This document shows, one piece after another, positions 12,960-26,923 of a stretch of DNA of 64,000 bases. The DNA comes from Epiperipatus broadwayi (taxonomy: Eukaryota; Onychophora; Udeonychophora; Euonychophora; Peripatidae), in NCBI GenBank assembly GCA_028023455.1, contig JAQFVV010000031.1, positions 9,164,093-9,228,092 on the forward strand. The letters run 5' to 3'. Below the pieces are notes generated by a model. It made no database searches, had not been told where the DNA came from, and saw only the letters and a program-made list of their open reading frames with translations. A program made the translations under genes and the position numbers. The number at the start of each line of letters is the position of its first letter. Within the stretch, counting starts at the first letter, position 1.

Positions 12960-13359
12960 TGGCACCAATATGGGGCGATGTATAATAATACCATGAGTAC
13001 CTTGAAAATTAAGCCAGCAATATTTTTTGAAAGGAAATATTTTTGTCTATATTTAAATAGTTATGAAAGTGAATCTTGTATATGCACTACCAGAAAAGGA
13101 ATTACACATGTGAAAATAGATACAAGAAATAAAATGTAATATTTTTTGTAAAAAACAGAAAGAATAGGTTAATTAGAATGTTTAATAATTTAAAATTAGG
13201 AGAAAGCGAACTTGTAAGGGAGGAGGTATAAGTTTAGCTGGTAGTTCGAAAACAACAGTCAACAATTTTAGCATCATATTTGTGTGTAATTACTAACTAA
13301 ACAAGCTTTTAAAAGATTTAAGGTTAATCAATTTGTGAAACACAATTACTAACCCTAAG

Positions 13360-13419
<60 letters not shown>

Positions 13420-13470
13420 TTCCTTTAATATATATATATATATATATATATTAAAGGAAGTTTACTGATA
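12960..13470. other. Spacer between repeat copies with palindromic (TA)n
   Basis: No gene. A (TA)n tract runs from about 13364 to 13451 and is interrupted by ACTTCCTTTAATATA; the mirror sequence ATTAAAGGAAGT follows, so the tract can fold back on itself. Confidence 0.7.
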
Positions 13471-15608
13471 TGTAATGGGCAGGCATGCCATTACATTATT
13501 TTTTAAAAAATTAAGTATATATAAATGTTCACAAATAAAAGTTATTAAATAAAAGTTAGAATTAAAAATTGAAAACTAAGAGTTTGCAAAAACATATATA
13601 TATAAATCGCACAAATGCAAAAATTATTAAAAGAAAACTTTATTACAAAAAAAAGTATTTTAAAACTAAATTTTAAGCAAAAGCGTAAAGATTTAAAGAT
13701 AAAGAATGTACAATAATTGAATTACTTTCTATTGTGTTAAAACTCAAAATGGAAATGATTGTTGTTTTTAATTAATCTAAAGTAAATGAGCCCTTGTGGC
13801 AAATTTATAATTAAAGGTCAGATAAGTGATATAAAAACATTTAAAGCTTGTGATACCCACTTGTTGAAGGTCAACCAACATTCTGGACCATAATGAAAAC
13901 CAAAAGAACAGAAAACTATGGGCAGTGAATCCAAAGGATTAACATAAAAAGAAAAAAATTCAAATTAAGAACAGTTCCAGATTGATTTTTGAGAAGGGGG
14001 AAAAGATGCACTTTTCACCCTTTTACTATTTCCAAATGAAGAGATTGTTGAAATATGAATGGCACTATTGCAGATACTGAATTATATGGGTCCTGCCATA
14101 AAATAGTTCTAGGATCAATCAAGCTAAGGCTGCCTCCAGATTGATAACTACATCATGAACAACAGATGATTATCCCTGAAAATATGAATAAAGACTTCAT
14201 GGGAATTTGCAAAAGGAATGGGGAGCTCCTTAATGTAACATATAAATTGTAAATCATAAACTCTAATTATTATAAACTTTTACTAAATGAACTTTAAATC
14301 ATTTCTTAAACAATTAAGGCCTAACCAAGTTTAAATTTTGAACTCTGATTTGACCAAGAATAAAACTCTAAATCAGTTATTAATATTTATGTTTATATAA
14401 GTTAGCTCATTAAATCAATTCCACTTTTGTTCATTTACATTTAGTAACTAAATCATTAAAATGTATTAAATTTTAAGTTGGGTGTAGATAGTTGCATAGA
14501 TTCATTATGTTGGTTATTTCTTAAGATTTTTATATGTGAAATATATACATCAGTAAATATGACACTTCATGCTGAGTGTCTAAACACATTTACTGGTATA
14601 TCTTTTAAATTGTTGTTATTAATGTGGTACCTTATGATGAGTGCCATAAGGTTTACTTTATAGTAAATTTCTCCTAGCAATTTGCAATTAATAACTTTTA
14701 ATTTGTTTATGTTTATTTTAAAGAGGTTTAATTTAAGGCCACTTGTTTTGTAGTTGCATCAATGCTAGTGGAGGGATATATTGGCATTTATATCAATTTA
14801 ATGTGAAGGGTGTTTAGCATACAGAGCAAAGCCCATATGAATGTATGACCCAAAGGTGTGCTCGATGCATTACAATGGATGTGGACATTTTCCAACACCA
14901 TTGTTTTCCTTTTTACTCTGGGTGTTAATAGTAAGATGGGCAAGACTGCAATTTACCATTACAGAGAATTTTCAATATATATATTTTCCAAATGATTTCC
15001 TTCACCAGGCAGATGCACATTCCTGTTCTGGGCGAGGATCACTTCTCTTTAAATAAAACCACACTGCAGACATACATTCATGTCAGAATTGTTTTATGCT
15101 AGCATCTTCATATTGCATTGGTTGCATCTGTATATCAGAAGGCAAGCTTTGGTTTGGCTATAAACTTTTAGTCTCAGGTTGAATGATTGTTTTTGAAAAG
15201 CTTTTAACTGAGTAATCAATGTAGCTTATCTATACTGAACATTATAAAACAAACTTCTATTAACTATCCAAAAATCTAAACAAGATCAATTATTCCTCAA
15301 TTTTAAATATACATACATGTGCTTCAATAAATATGTTTTTTTGTGTGTTATTACTGGTAGTGGCTTATTTTACTTATTTTTGATATTAAAAATATATTTT
15401 AAGAATGTAAATCTTTTTCTTTATATCTCAACTACTCCTAGAGCTAGTGGCATGGGCTAACACTCATATATAATTATAATCAAATAAAGTTGGATCATAC
15501 TAACATATGTATCTGCCTACTATATAATTTTTTCCAGGTCCAATGACCTGGTGGAGCCCTTGTTTGGCAGAGATGGTATTACTCTATTTAATCTCTGACC
15601 ATTATAAT
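13471..15608 (+). repeat. 2.15-kb dispersed repeat, copy B (uninterrupted)
   Basis: Starts TGTAATGGGCAGG and ends GACCATTATAAT. It is collinear with copy A but lacks the 1.4-kb palindromic insertion, so it serves as the unoccupied reference. Frames at 14478-14663 and 14841-15056 are not conserved in copies A and C, so they are not genes. Confidence 0.8.
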
Positions 15609-15779
15609 ATATATATTAAATGTTTCTATGGATTGTTATTATAAAAAAAAATAGAAATGAGATAATATTTATGGTAATTAGAGATATATTTTAATTTTTG
15701 ATGTTGTCATAAAATTACTCAGGAATTTTCAATTAGTAGCAACTGAAAATTTCTTGGTACTTGGTAACATCAAAGATTA

Positions 15780-17960
15780 AAATGTATCTTTATTTACGTG
15801 GATTTTATCTCCTCATTTCTATTCATTATATATATATCAAAATTATTCTAATTCACAACTCAACCAGACTAACCCAAAAAATAAACTCTGAAACACAACC
15901 AATGGTTTCACTGCTATCAACAGACCTGAAATGTAAAAAACTACAAAATAACATATTTAAAGTAAACATTATCTATAATTCCACTTACTTCCCATTTACC
16001 CTTAATATTAAAAGAACTTTTAAATAAATTAATAGCTTCAGAATCATATTTTTAATAATAAAGATTTTTAATTCTTTTATCTCAAAAAAGACAACCTTAG
16101 CTTCATCAAAATTAGAATCTTTTTTCATAGATATGTAAAGCAGAACTAAGATATTTATTTTTAATGCTACTTTTATATATCTTTATTCGTTCATTTAAAC
16201 TCAAACTACTCTGATATACACTACTTCAGGAATAGTCTTCCTATCAAAAATTTACTTATTTTTGAACAAATTAGCATTTCACATACAATTTTATAAGAAT
16301 CATATTTTCTTTATCTTTTCCATCATTACAAATATTACTATTAAATAAAATACATTTAACAAATTTATCAGAGTATCCAACACACAAGTAATCTTTATAA
16401 AACTGACCTTTTTGAAGGTTTAATTATAGATCTTAACTCTTTACTTATTACTTTTAAGATAATGACTACATACCAAACAATTATGCTTTATATTTCTAAT
16501 CATCAATAGATCTAAAAAATTTAATTTAACAAATCTCACCCTCCTCCTTCTACCATATATTTTATAGAAGGGTCAAAACAATTAAATTCATTTACCAACT
16601 CATTCCATTAATCATTTTCAACTACAAATAAACAATCATTCACATATCTAACAAATAACTTTAAAAATAAATAATCCTTCTTAATAATAATTTCCTCTAC
16701 CAAATAATATAAACTGAACAAATGAAAAGAGAAATAATATAATCTAATATCCACCCTTCCTTAATTTTATAAAAATTACCATTATAAATAAAATACATAG
16801 AATCCTCCAATAATAAAAGGAAATCTTTATTAACTTAACCAATACAGATGCAAGATCATCAATACTGCTTAATCTCTTAACAGATTGATACATATTCTCA
16901 ATATCCAAACTCCCAATTACTTTTCATTTTAAAATTATTAATCTCGTCAAAAGCTTCAAATGAAGAAGAAAACTGTGTAATGGCCAAAATCAACAAATTG
17001 TTTTAAAAATTATTCAAAAACCTAGGAATATCCCTCACAACAATACCTGTAAAAGCAAAAATAAATCTTTAAAAAAAATAACTTTGTGGGTCTTAATATT
17101 CATAAACATTTTAGCTGATATGAAGTCATTAGAATAACATTTTAACAAATCTACTTTATACAAAAATTTTAATTTACCTTTTTTTTTTCACAATATCTCC
17201 TTTTAATCACATTACAGGATCTTTTTCTACCACTATTTAATTCTTTATCCATTTTCTGCCTCAGCTCATTTTCTTTCATAATGACAAACTGGCCAGCTTT
17301 GTCTTCATAAGCAATGATCACATCCTTAGCAATTACCCTACCCATAAAATATCTACCATCAGCAAGATTAAAAATTTTTTTTTTCTTTTTAGACTTTTAT
17401 TTAATACCAATTGAATGCCAACTTTCTGCTCATCTTTCAAATTACTAGTTTCAATAGATGAAATTGAATCAAAGGCTATATTTTTTTAATGAAAAGAAAC
17501 AAAATTGGGACCTTTAGCAAGAATCTCTAATTCTCTATCATTTAACTTGATATCAGAAAGTTGAACAAATTTATTAATAAAAACATTACTGTCAAATACC
17601 CTACCCTTCCAATAAACTTTATTCATTTTTCAAAACAGACATTTTTATTTTCTTTCATACTTCCTACAATAGAAATTAGACCTATTTTTTCTACACAGTC
17701 TGATGAAAAAATTTAAAATTGAATAATTAAAATCTGGTTTTTTATCTAAACAATACCTATTCCTTTTATATCCATAACTAATTTTGTAAAATTTAATAAA
17801 CTTTTCTTTTAAAAAAACTATTCAAAATATAGAAGTTTGAAAATTCAAAACTAAATTCTGATTTTTAAGCAACTTTCTATTCTTCTTAAAATTAATAATG
17901 TAACTCTTAGAAAAAACATTAAATTCTCATATTTTTTAAGAAAATAAAGTTGCCATCTTA
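15780..17960 (-). pseudogene. Penelope-like element, RT plus GIY-YIG region, decayed
   Basis: On the minus strand the parts occur in the order expected for a Penelope-like element. About 17330-17270 reads DKAGQFVIMKENEL, matching the 'ADKG-x-x-x-V-V-M' start of the RT domain. About 16650-16560 reads RYVNDCLFVVEND, equivalent to the catalytic RYVDD with D changed to N at the fourth position, followed by a FLDLL-like block. About 16250-15950 is the C-terminal endonuclease region, with LNERIK-, EAKVVFFE- and NLFKSSFNIK-like blocks. Stops and frameshifts are numerous. Its 3' end recurs at 25100-25330, 42060-42530 and, on plus, 42570-42980 and 45125-45300. Family identification is solid; the exact ends are estimates. 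Confidence 0.7.
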
Positions 17961-18135
17961 GATATTCTATCATAACTTTTTAATCCTCCTAATATTATAC
18001 AATGGAAAATTATTAAAAACTAAAGCCCACAAACCCATAATAAAGAATGATTTCAAATAATAAATACACATCTAAATTAATAAAAAAAAAACATCAAAAC
18101 ATACACATTTTTTTTTATATCTATTTAACTTTTTT
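17961..18135. other. Short AT-rich spacer
   Basis: Lies between the antisense PLE and the 1-kb inverted-repeat element. Nothing recognised. Confidence 0.5.
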
Positions 18136-19136
18136 GGTACTAGCATCACCACCAGTACATGGCATTTGATGGTACTGTTGCTAGCCCCAAACAGTTAACC
18201 ATACTGTTTATGAGGCTGTAATGCCCTGTAGTGTGTTATGCTAATTTCTCACAATTCATACTTGGCTAAAGTGACCTGATTTTAGTCTACAAATAATCGC
18301 TATTGAGCCTGCACTAATAATAATATTTGAAATGTTATTGAAAAATTATTATATTACATTTTAATATGGAGTATTAGGTACAAAAACATTTTAAACCGAT
18401 ATTGTTTTACTTTTTGTCTAAAAAATTGTTGTATTATAACTTTGCGATGGAAGAAGTAGAATGACCAAACAGTCTTATTATTGATATTGTATTATTGTTT
18501 TAATTTTCATCTAAAATGTTATTGTATTATAACTTTTTGATAAAAAAAAAAAAAAAAGTAGAGTGAACATACACACTTAATACTGATATTGTTTTATTGT
18601 TTTAATTTCCATCTAAAAAGTAGTTGTAATTCAAATAATATGAAAGAAAAAAAAATTCTAACAGAAATGTGGAAAGTGACAAATTACAATAAGAAAATGC
18701 CAAGTAGATGGCAATTGTTCCTTCTTGTAAATAAAAAAATTTCTTTAAATGAATGCATATACTTATTTGATTATTTATCTTCAATCATAAAAAAATGTAT
18801 TAAAAAGATGTTAATTATTTGATTTATTAAAAAAGGTTAGTTGGTTATTAAAGAAAAAATGTAAAAAAAAAGACATCGTTCAGTATTTAATTATTAAAAA
18901 ATGTTAGTTAGTTATTAAAAGGTCATGGCTTGGTAACATGTTTACTTGTTTTTGTATAGCAACAGTGCCATCCAGTACCCTGTACTGGTGGTGATACTAG
19001 TATCATTTTGGTACTAGTATCACTGCAAAAAGTCAGTTAGTTATTAGAAGGTCATGGCTGGGTAACATTATATTTAACTGTTTTTGTGTAGCAACAGTGC
19101 CATCCAGCACCCTGTACTGGCGGTGATACTAGTACC
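18136..19136. mobile_element. 1.0-kb DNA-transposon-like element with ~48-bp TIRs
   Basis: The left end begins GGTACTAGCATCACCACC and the right end is GGCGGTGATACTAGTACC, its imperfect complement; the inverted match extends about 48 bp to GTTGCTA / TAGCAAC. The right terminus is present twice in tandem (18957-19017 and 19076-19136). The interior holds about 2.3 copies of a ~115-bp tandem repeat (18398-18640) starting GATATTGTTTTA, with an A-run in one unit. No transposase frame. The target duplication is unclear because both flanks are T-rich. Superfamily not assigned. Confidence 0.7.
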
Positions 19137-19211
19137 ATTTTTTTATTTAAATATTATTGAATAACACAACCTTCTAACCAACAAATATTATAAAATCAAA
19201 CATATATATAT

Positions 19212-20843
19212 TGAACCGTATTCGAATATGTGTATTCGAAACACCGGTCTCTTAGGCAGAGAAGAACATACTCGGAGAGTATGTATGCCCAAACGATAGC
19301 TGTAAAGTATATAACTAATGTTACATTTCCAGGACATAACTTCTCGACTGTTGAGTTCAACACCAAGTTCAAAGCACTTTTTTTGTTTGTGTATAAACAC
19401 GGGCACCAGCTATCTATTCAAGGATGAATAAATAACGCACTTTAAGCAATGGCCACTAACTCAACGCCTAAATCCACGACTAGCTCAGCTGTTTGTAATC
19501 ACTAATAGATTATACTTAATTAGTGATTAAAAGAATTAATAAAAGAATTTGTTAAAAAGAATTGATAAAAGAATAACCGACAAATAAAGTTTAATTTTAA
19601 AGATAATTTATTAACTAACATTTATTTTCTAAAGTTAAACATTCTAATAAAACACACGCATATTTTTAAATTAACATTTCTAAACTAGTTTAAATATTCT
19701 TGTTTACTTTCATAACAAAACACTGGTATTTATCTAATTTAACTAATAATATTGATATAAGGATCATGCACATATTAACTCATGCACACACACATAATAA
19801 TATTAAAGTATTACATAGCATTTGAAATTTAATCACACACATCAATAGTTCATTTATGTATGATATCGAGTTCATATAATTAGACTCTTGGAGGATTCGC
19901 ACGAATTAATGAAATGCAATGGCTATTACAGTATAACGAAATAAGCAAATGTTTTACCTAGGATTTTGAATGTTGACGTAGAATTTTGTTCTTTGGAGGC
20001 TGCTTTTGGTGAGGATATTTCCATTATAAATGCTTACCAGCCGGCTGGGATGTTTCCTTGCTGAGTTTCCTAATTTTCACGATTATTGCTATTGGAGACA
20101 AATAGATACTGACGGAGATTTTCTAAGATGTTAAGCTGACATTATTTCACGGGCAGATCTGCTGTTTTCTCGGACATCTGGGCTGGAGGTGAACGTGTAT
20201 TCCAAAATTTTCTCAGCACTGCATTTTGTTTCTTAGCTGACTCAATTAATTTCCGAACTGCACTCTCTCAATAACTTTGTGAAGTGATTGTCTCAACTCA
20301 ATTAATTTGTGGAACGAACTGTTTCAACTAATTTGTGGAATGAATGACTGTCCGATAAAAAAGGTCTATTTATATCTGCAACGTGTTGTCTTTCTGATAT
20401 CTCCGGCAAAGATCTGTTGTCAAATTCCTTATCAATTAATCCTTTGATAAACGTGTTTTGAAAGATTGCTTAATTAGTAATAGCCATGCAAAAACGTATT
20501 GTTTTATATTAATTAATATCTAATAGCCATTGCCGTGTTTTTCAATGATAATCTTCCCTAACTTTCACATACATTTTATATATTTACAAATGTACATATA
20601 TACGCACATATATTTTTAATACAATTTACTATTTAGTTTTAACATTATTTTTTCTTTAATTAAACTTGAATGAAAAGAGATTTGTATATTTATATTTTTA
20701 CGAACACTAATAAAAACTATTTAATTCCTATCCTTTTCTAAAACAAACTGAATAAACTCTTTAACATTTAATTTTATGTTTTTTTCTTTTATGAACAATA
20801 ATTTTAGATAAAAATTATATGTGCCTATATCAATATAGGTACA
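19212..20843 (-). repeat. 3' LTR (1632 bp)
   Basis: Begins TGAAC and ends GGTACA on the plus strand, so it has TG...CA termini. It is nearly identical to the right LTR, with scattered substitutions and a few indels, for example one extra TCT unit in the other copy near 23382. Frames such as 19188-19406 and 19230-19427 are LTR sequence and not genes. Confidence 0.9.
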
Positions 20844-20850
20844 TTACACC

Positions 20851-20866
20851 GCCCTTCCTTTTGAGA
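20851..20866 (-). other. Polypurine tract of the LTR element
   Basis: On minus the sequence reads AAAAGGAAGGGCGG a few bases before the 3' LTR, the normal position of the plus-strand DNA primer site. It supports the minus orientation. Confidence 0.7.
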
Positions 20867-21021
20867 GTAAAATGCATCATTTTTGACCATTTTATCTCTA
20901 ACAACATTAAATCTTAATTTATTTATTTTTTCTAAGTTTGCTTTTTTTTAATATCTTTTCCTTTCCATACTAAGGGCAATCTCCAATTATGCTTTTCTTC
21001 TTTCTATGCTGGTAACATTGC

Positions 21022-21400
21022 TTACAATGTTCGTCCTGGATAATGACCACGAGGACAAACTAAATTTGTGGCACAGGGATCTTTTGCAAACGAAGCTTTG
21101 GCTGCCGATTCTCTTGATCGGACATTGACTAAGAAAAGGTGGCTGCAAATGGCAGGAATTTCAACTGTCCATTTTCGACTTGCACCCTGGAAAACGATTG
21201 CCGATTCTCTTGATCGGACTTTGACTAAGCAGCTACAATGGCAGGAATTTTCAACTGTCCATTTCCGACTTACACTTTGGACAACAAGGTATGAGATATG
21301 GAGATTCTCCCCCGAAAGTGACTCATGACTTACTCTGGTTGTTGCCAGTGCGTTTTTTAAAAAAAGAATGATCCCGGCCAATCCCTTGCGGGTACTAGAA
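21022..21400 (-). other. LTR-element 3' interior with 96-bp tandem duplication
   Basis: Two copies of a 96-bp unit start at 21104 and 21200 (GCCGATTCTCTTGATCGG), the second with a small deletion. A 119-codon frame crosses both on minus and so encodes an internally repetitive peptide (SRKWTVE twice, VRSRESA twice). No domain is recognised; it is more likely untranslated element sequence than a gene. Confidence 0.55.
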
Positions 21401-22121
21401 TTTATCCAGTCGAGAGCTTCAAACTTAATCCTTATCTAACTTATTTCAATACTACCCTCATCCCTTTAGATTCGAACCCTTATACGCTCCTAATACAACT
21501 TAGATTGATTCTCATTTATATTATTTTTAAATTCATTACGAACATTATTTAAATATTTAGTTTTACGATACTTATTTTAAACCCATACGAACATTATCCA
21601 TATTTATTTATGCTACAATATTATTTTGAAACTATCACAGACACATATTTATTTATATTACTTTAAACCCATTACTTTAACTTATATATTAACGTACGTG
21701 TACTCAGAAACTATTTTATTTTACTACGAATATTTTATTTATTTTCTACAGACATATTATACTTATTTATTTAACTTGTTTTTATTTTATGTATTTCCGT
21801 TATTTTATTCATTTATTTAATTCTACAAATATTATTTCTAAATCCTTAATTTGACCCATTTATTTAACTTGATTTTATTGATTTTTATTTATTTGAACTG
21901 TTTATTTACGAACATTTCCTTAATTAATATGTGCGTGGAGAAAAAAAATCTTTTATTTTGCGAAGCTCCGTTATTATTATTTGATAAAACAATCCATCAT
22001 TTTAAATAGCGAAATTCTAATTCAGGCTTTTCACCTACGTCAAAATAATTATATTAGACTCATAGTCCATTTCCGGTCCTTTTTGCTTATTTCCTTTACT
22101 ATTCCGCCCGATTACTAACTC

Positions 22122-22892
22122 TTAAACTATGTCCGGCGGCTCCTTTTTTCTTTCAACTAATTTTATAATATGAATCATACTCCATATTCTCACTTCTATT
22201 TCTTGGTTAAAATCGATTTTATCTCTTTCTCTTTCCATTCTATATTCTGCCTTGTAAATTAGAAAACTTTTAAGCTTCACAGACCTCCGTATTTTTCCTA
22301 ACCGTGAATATTTTTTCTTATGCTTTCTCCTTGATTTAAATCTCCATTTAAAACGAACATGAACTTTTACTTTAACCTTTTTAAATTTTTGTAAAAACTT
22401 TTCAACACTATCTTCTATCTTGAACTTATGTCTCTCTTCTATTTCTTGATCTATCTTTTCCTCTGTCTTAGCACTATCCTGTTCTGCTTTAATTTCTATT
22501 TCGGTCTTCTCTGTTTCAACTCTATCTAGTTCTAATTCAATTTTTACGTCTTTTATCACCACAACTTCCTGACTTTCTTTAATTAAATCTGACTCTATAA
22601 CTTCTTGGTTCTTCTCTACCTTTACCGTTATCTCACTTCTTATTTCTCTTACTTCTGCTCTGAGTTCTTTAATTTCTGTTTTAACCTGACTAATTTCTTC
22701 CTTCAATTCTGCTTTGAGTTCTAACTGACTTTGTTTAATTTCTTGACGCATTTCTTTTATCAATTCTGCTTTGAACTCTTGCATCATATTCATCATCATT
22801 GTCATCATCATTCGCATCTCAGATACTTCTTCTTTCTCCTTTTCTACTAACTGGGGATTTTTAAAATATATTGGGCTTTCTTTCGGATCCAT
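22122..22892 (-). CDS. Gag-like coiled-coil protein of the LTR element
   Basis: A 256-codon open frame from the ATG at 22892 (MDPKES...); the frame stays open 7 codons upstream, but without an ATG. It lies 361 bp downstream of the 5' LTR edge, where gag is expected. Residues about 20-45 are Met-rich (a run of MRMMMTMMMNMM). Residues about 45-115 show a strong heptad-like Glu/Lys/Leu pattern that predicts a long coiled coil. Residues about 170-215 are strongly basic (KWRFKSRRKHKKKYS). No CCHC zinc knuckle and no protease motif are seen. Being open for 771 bp in such AT-rich DNA argues for recent function. A structural, nucleic-acid-binding gag role is inferred from position and composition only. 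It could instead be a non-gag accessory frame. Confidence 0.65.
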   Translation of the reverse strand: MDPKESPIYFKNPQLVEKEKEEVSEMRMMMTMMMNMMQEFKAELIKEMRQEIKQSQLELKAELKEEISQVKTEIKELRAEVREIRSEITVKVEKNQEVIESDLIKESQEVVVIKDVKIELELDRVETEKTEIEIKAEQDSAKTEEKIDQEIEERHKFKIEDSVEKFLQKFKKVKVKVHVRFKWRFKSRRKHKKKYSRLGKIRRSVKLKSFLIYKAEYRMERERDKIDFNQEIEVRIWSMIHIIKLVERKKEPPDIV

Positions 22893-23238
22893 TTTCGAAA
22901 ATTTCAATTTCAAAGTACTAGTGCTTATGTTAAACTGAATTTAATATACGACTTATTTATTTATTTTTCTTACTAATACGGAAACTCACACTACCTCCAG
23001 ACTTTTGTCCTTTTCGCTACCCGCTCTTAATGCTTTAACCCCACCCAAATATCAGCTGTCTCTGATTTGATAGCATAAATGTCAAAATCTCTTTTCATTT
23101 CGAAAAAAAAAATTTTTCGGTCAATTCTTTTTTAAAAAAAATTAAACACTTCCACATACGTAATTTAACTTTTTAGATTTTTATTTTCAACAAGAACAAA
23201 TTATTTCTTTACTATTGTTTCTTAGGTTCAGCCCCAAG

Positions 23239-23251
23239 TTGGGTCTAGCCA
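23239..23251 (-). other. Primer-binding-site-like sequence
   Basis: On minus, TGGCTAGACCCAA begins about one base after the 5' LTR end. It starts with TGG as a tRNA-primed site should; the tRNA was not identified. Confidence 0.55.
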
Positions 23252-23252
23252 T

Positions 23253-24997
<1,745 letters not shown>

Positions 24998-25099
24998 AAT
25001 AAACACAAACAAATCTCATGCAATAAAATTGGCATATATAAATAAATACAAATATATAAAAATAAAAAATAAAACACTACATCAGCAATACAATCTTAA

Positions 25100-25330
25100 A
25101 TGCAATAAATGTCATCAAAATGTAAACATTAAAAGCATAAAATGAAAATAGTCAATAAATAATCAAAATTACTCCAAATTCACAACTCAATCACATTAGC
25201 CAAGAAAATAAACTCTAAAACACTACCAATGGTTTCATTGCTAGAAAAAGTCATATTATTTTTAAATAGATTCTAAAAGTTTGTGAAACTATCTATATAT
25301 GTACTTTCAACATAACCTTAAATTTTTTTA
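25100..25330 (-). pseudogene. Penelope-like 3' fragment
   Basis: Reverse-complement sequence here matches the region after the endonuclease in the PLE at 15780-17960 (shared AATAAACTCT, CCAATGGTTTCA and nearby blocks). No frame remains. Confidence 0.6.
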
Positions 25331-25385
25331 TTAGTATACATATTAATCAAGGTTTTAATCTATTTATAATGTAGGTAACAACCAA

Positions 25386-25487
25386 CCTTAAGCTATCAAC
25401 AATCTTAACCTGTAATCAAGGCAATCACCTTTATGACTAAAGGAGGTTATCTTGACTACAGGCTAAGATTGTTGATAGTTTAAGGGT
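25386..25487. repeat. ~100-bp imperfect hairpin
   Basis: CTTAAGCTATCAACAATCTTA on the left pairs with TAAGATTGTTGATAG plus TTTAAG on the right, extending through AACCTGTAATCAAGG / CTTGACTACAGG. Part of the right arm recurs at 26325-26370. Two (TA)n tracts follow (25495-25531, 25536-25559). Confidence 0.75.
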
Positions 25488-25491
25488 CAAT

Positions 25492-25533
<42 letters not shown>

Positions 25534-25564
25534 ATATATATATATATATATATATATATTAAGT

Positions 25565-25620
25565 TATATGATGTAGATAAAATATTTCGATGGACTAGCA
25601 ACCACCATTATCAAGGTTAT
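25565..25620 (-). other. PLE terminal motif, degenerate hammerhead-like
   Basis: On minus the sequence reads CTTGATAATGG, then a loop, then CCATCGAAATAT. Its near match (CTTGATAATGGTGGTTGCTAG) follows the PLE endonuclease at 46412. Known PLEs carry hammerhead motifs at their ends; here the first core half is CTTGATA instead of CTGANGA, so activity is doubtful. Confidence 0.45.
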
Positions 25621-25629
25621 ATATATATA

Positions 25630-26300
25630 ATCACTAGGGGGAGCTTACCAATAATTCAAACAAGCTTTATTTTTTTAAGTGCTGACAGAGAAAGGATTCA
25701 AAATCTCTACCATTAGCCCTATCTACAGACCAATTGGTTTGAGCTTATGGCTCACCTCAGTGAAGGGGTGGGTCTATAGAAACTAGATCTAAAATGCTAA
25801 CTCAAAAGTCAGCATTTATAAAACATATTTCTACCAATTTGAAAGTCTGAAATTATCAGACATGTAAATGTTTTCAAATCCAGCTATGCAAACTAGATAG
25901 CTATATGGGTCTGAATTCAGCTCAGTTTCACCATATAGTAATAGCCTCTGCAATATAGCATCACAAAAGCCATCAAAATACACTTATAATAATTAATAAA
26001 ATGTTATAAATTTCATAACTTGCTTTTAAGTTTGCATTTAAATGATCACTAGGTGAAGCTTACCAATAGCTAAACCAATCTTTATTTTTATAAGTGCCAA
26101 CAGAAAAGAATTCAAAATCTCTATCATTAACCCTACCTCCAGACCAATTCATTTTGAGATTGTGGCGCACCTCAGTGAAGGAGTGGGTCTATAAAAACTA
26201 AATCTAAAATGCTAACTCAAAAGTCAGCACTTATAAAATACGATTCTATCAATTTGAAAGTCTGAAATTATTGGAGATGTAAATCTCTTCAAATCCAACT
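25630..26300 (-). repeat. Hammerhead-bearing tandem repeat, dimer 1 (~414-bp period)
   Basis: Two monomers start at about 25630 and 26045 (ATCACTAGGGGGAGC and ATCACTAGGTGAAGC, as read on plus). The family also occurs at 27200-27770 and 61340-62190. On minus each monomer has a hammerhead-like block (25723-25765 and 26137-26180) with stem I CTTCA / TGTAG or TGGAG. The core is altered: CTGAGGT replaces CTGANGA and the G before AAA is lost. These copies are therefore predicted inactive even though a GUC cleavage triplet and a stem III (ACC-AATT-GGT) remain in the first. Confidence 0.7.
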
Positions 26301-26888
26301 TAAGGGATAATTGTTATATATATAAAGGAAGTTGCCTTGACTATAGGATGTGATTGTTGCTAGCTTAAGAGTCAATTGTTATATGTATATATACACCCAC
26401 ACAATGAATTTTAATATATATTATTATGTATGGTGCTCAGAGGAGAAAAAAATGGCTGTTTCCTAACATCATACAGATATTTAATGGTTTTTTTTATTTA
26501 GTTACATTTTTATTTGTCTAATTTTATTTTCTCAGGATAATGTAAAATTAAAGTCACCTAGTTTGCAGCTTCACTGTACTTATATTTTTAACAATAATAA
26601 GCTTATATAGTTCATTATTTATGAAGATGCAGAGAGCATGAATACATGAATTCTAATGTCAATTATTTCATTTCTCAGATTAACTTTAATAAGGTTTAAA
26701 TACAGATGCAGTATGCAGCATTTTATTCCATCATGGCCAACATCACTGTTAATTGTTTGTTCTCATTATACTACTACTTAAATCGATACATAACACACCT
26801 GAGCAAGATCAGAAAAATAATATATTTTATATTAAAAATAACATCAGCAAAAATGCAACTTATATTTCCTTAAATATTCTAAATATCT

Positions 26889-26923
<35 letters not shown>

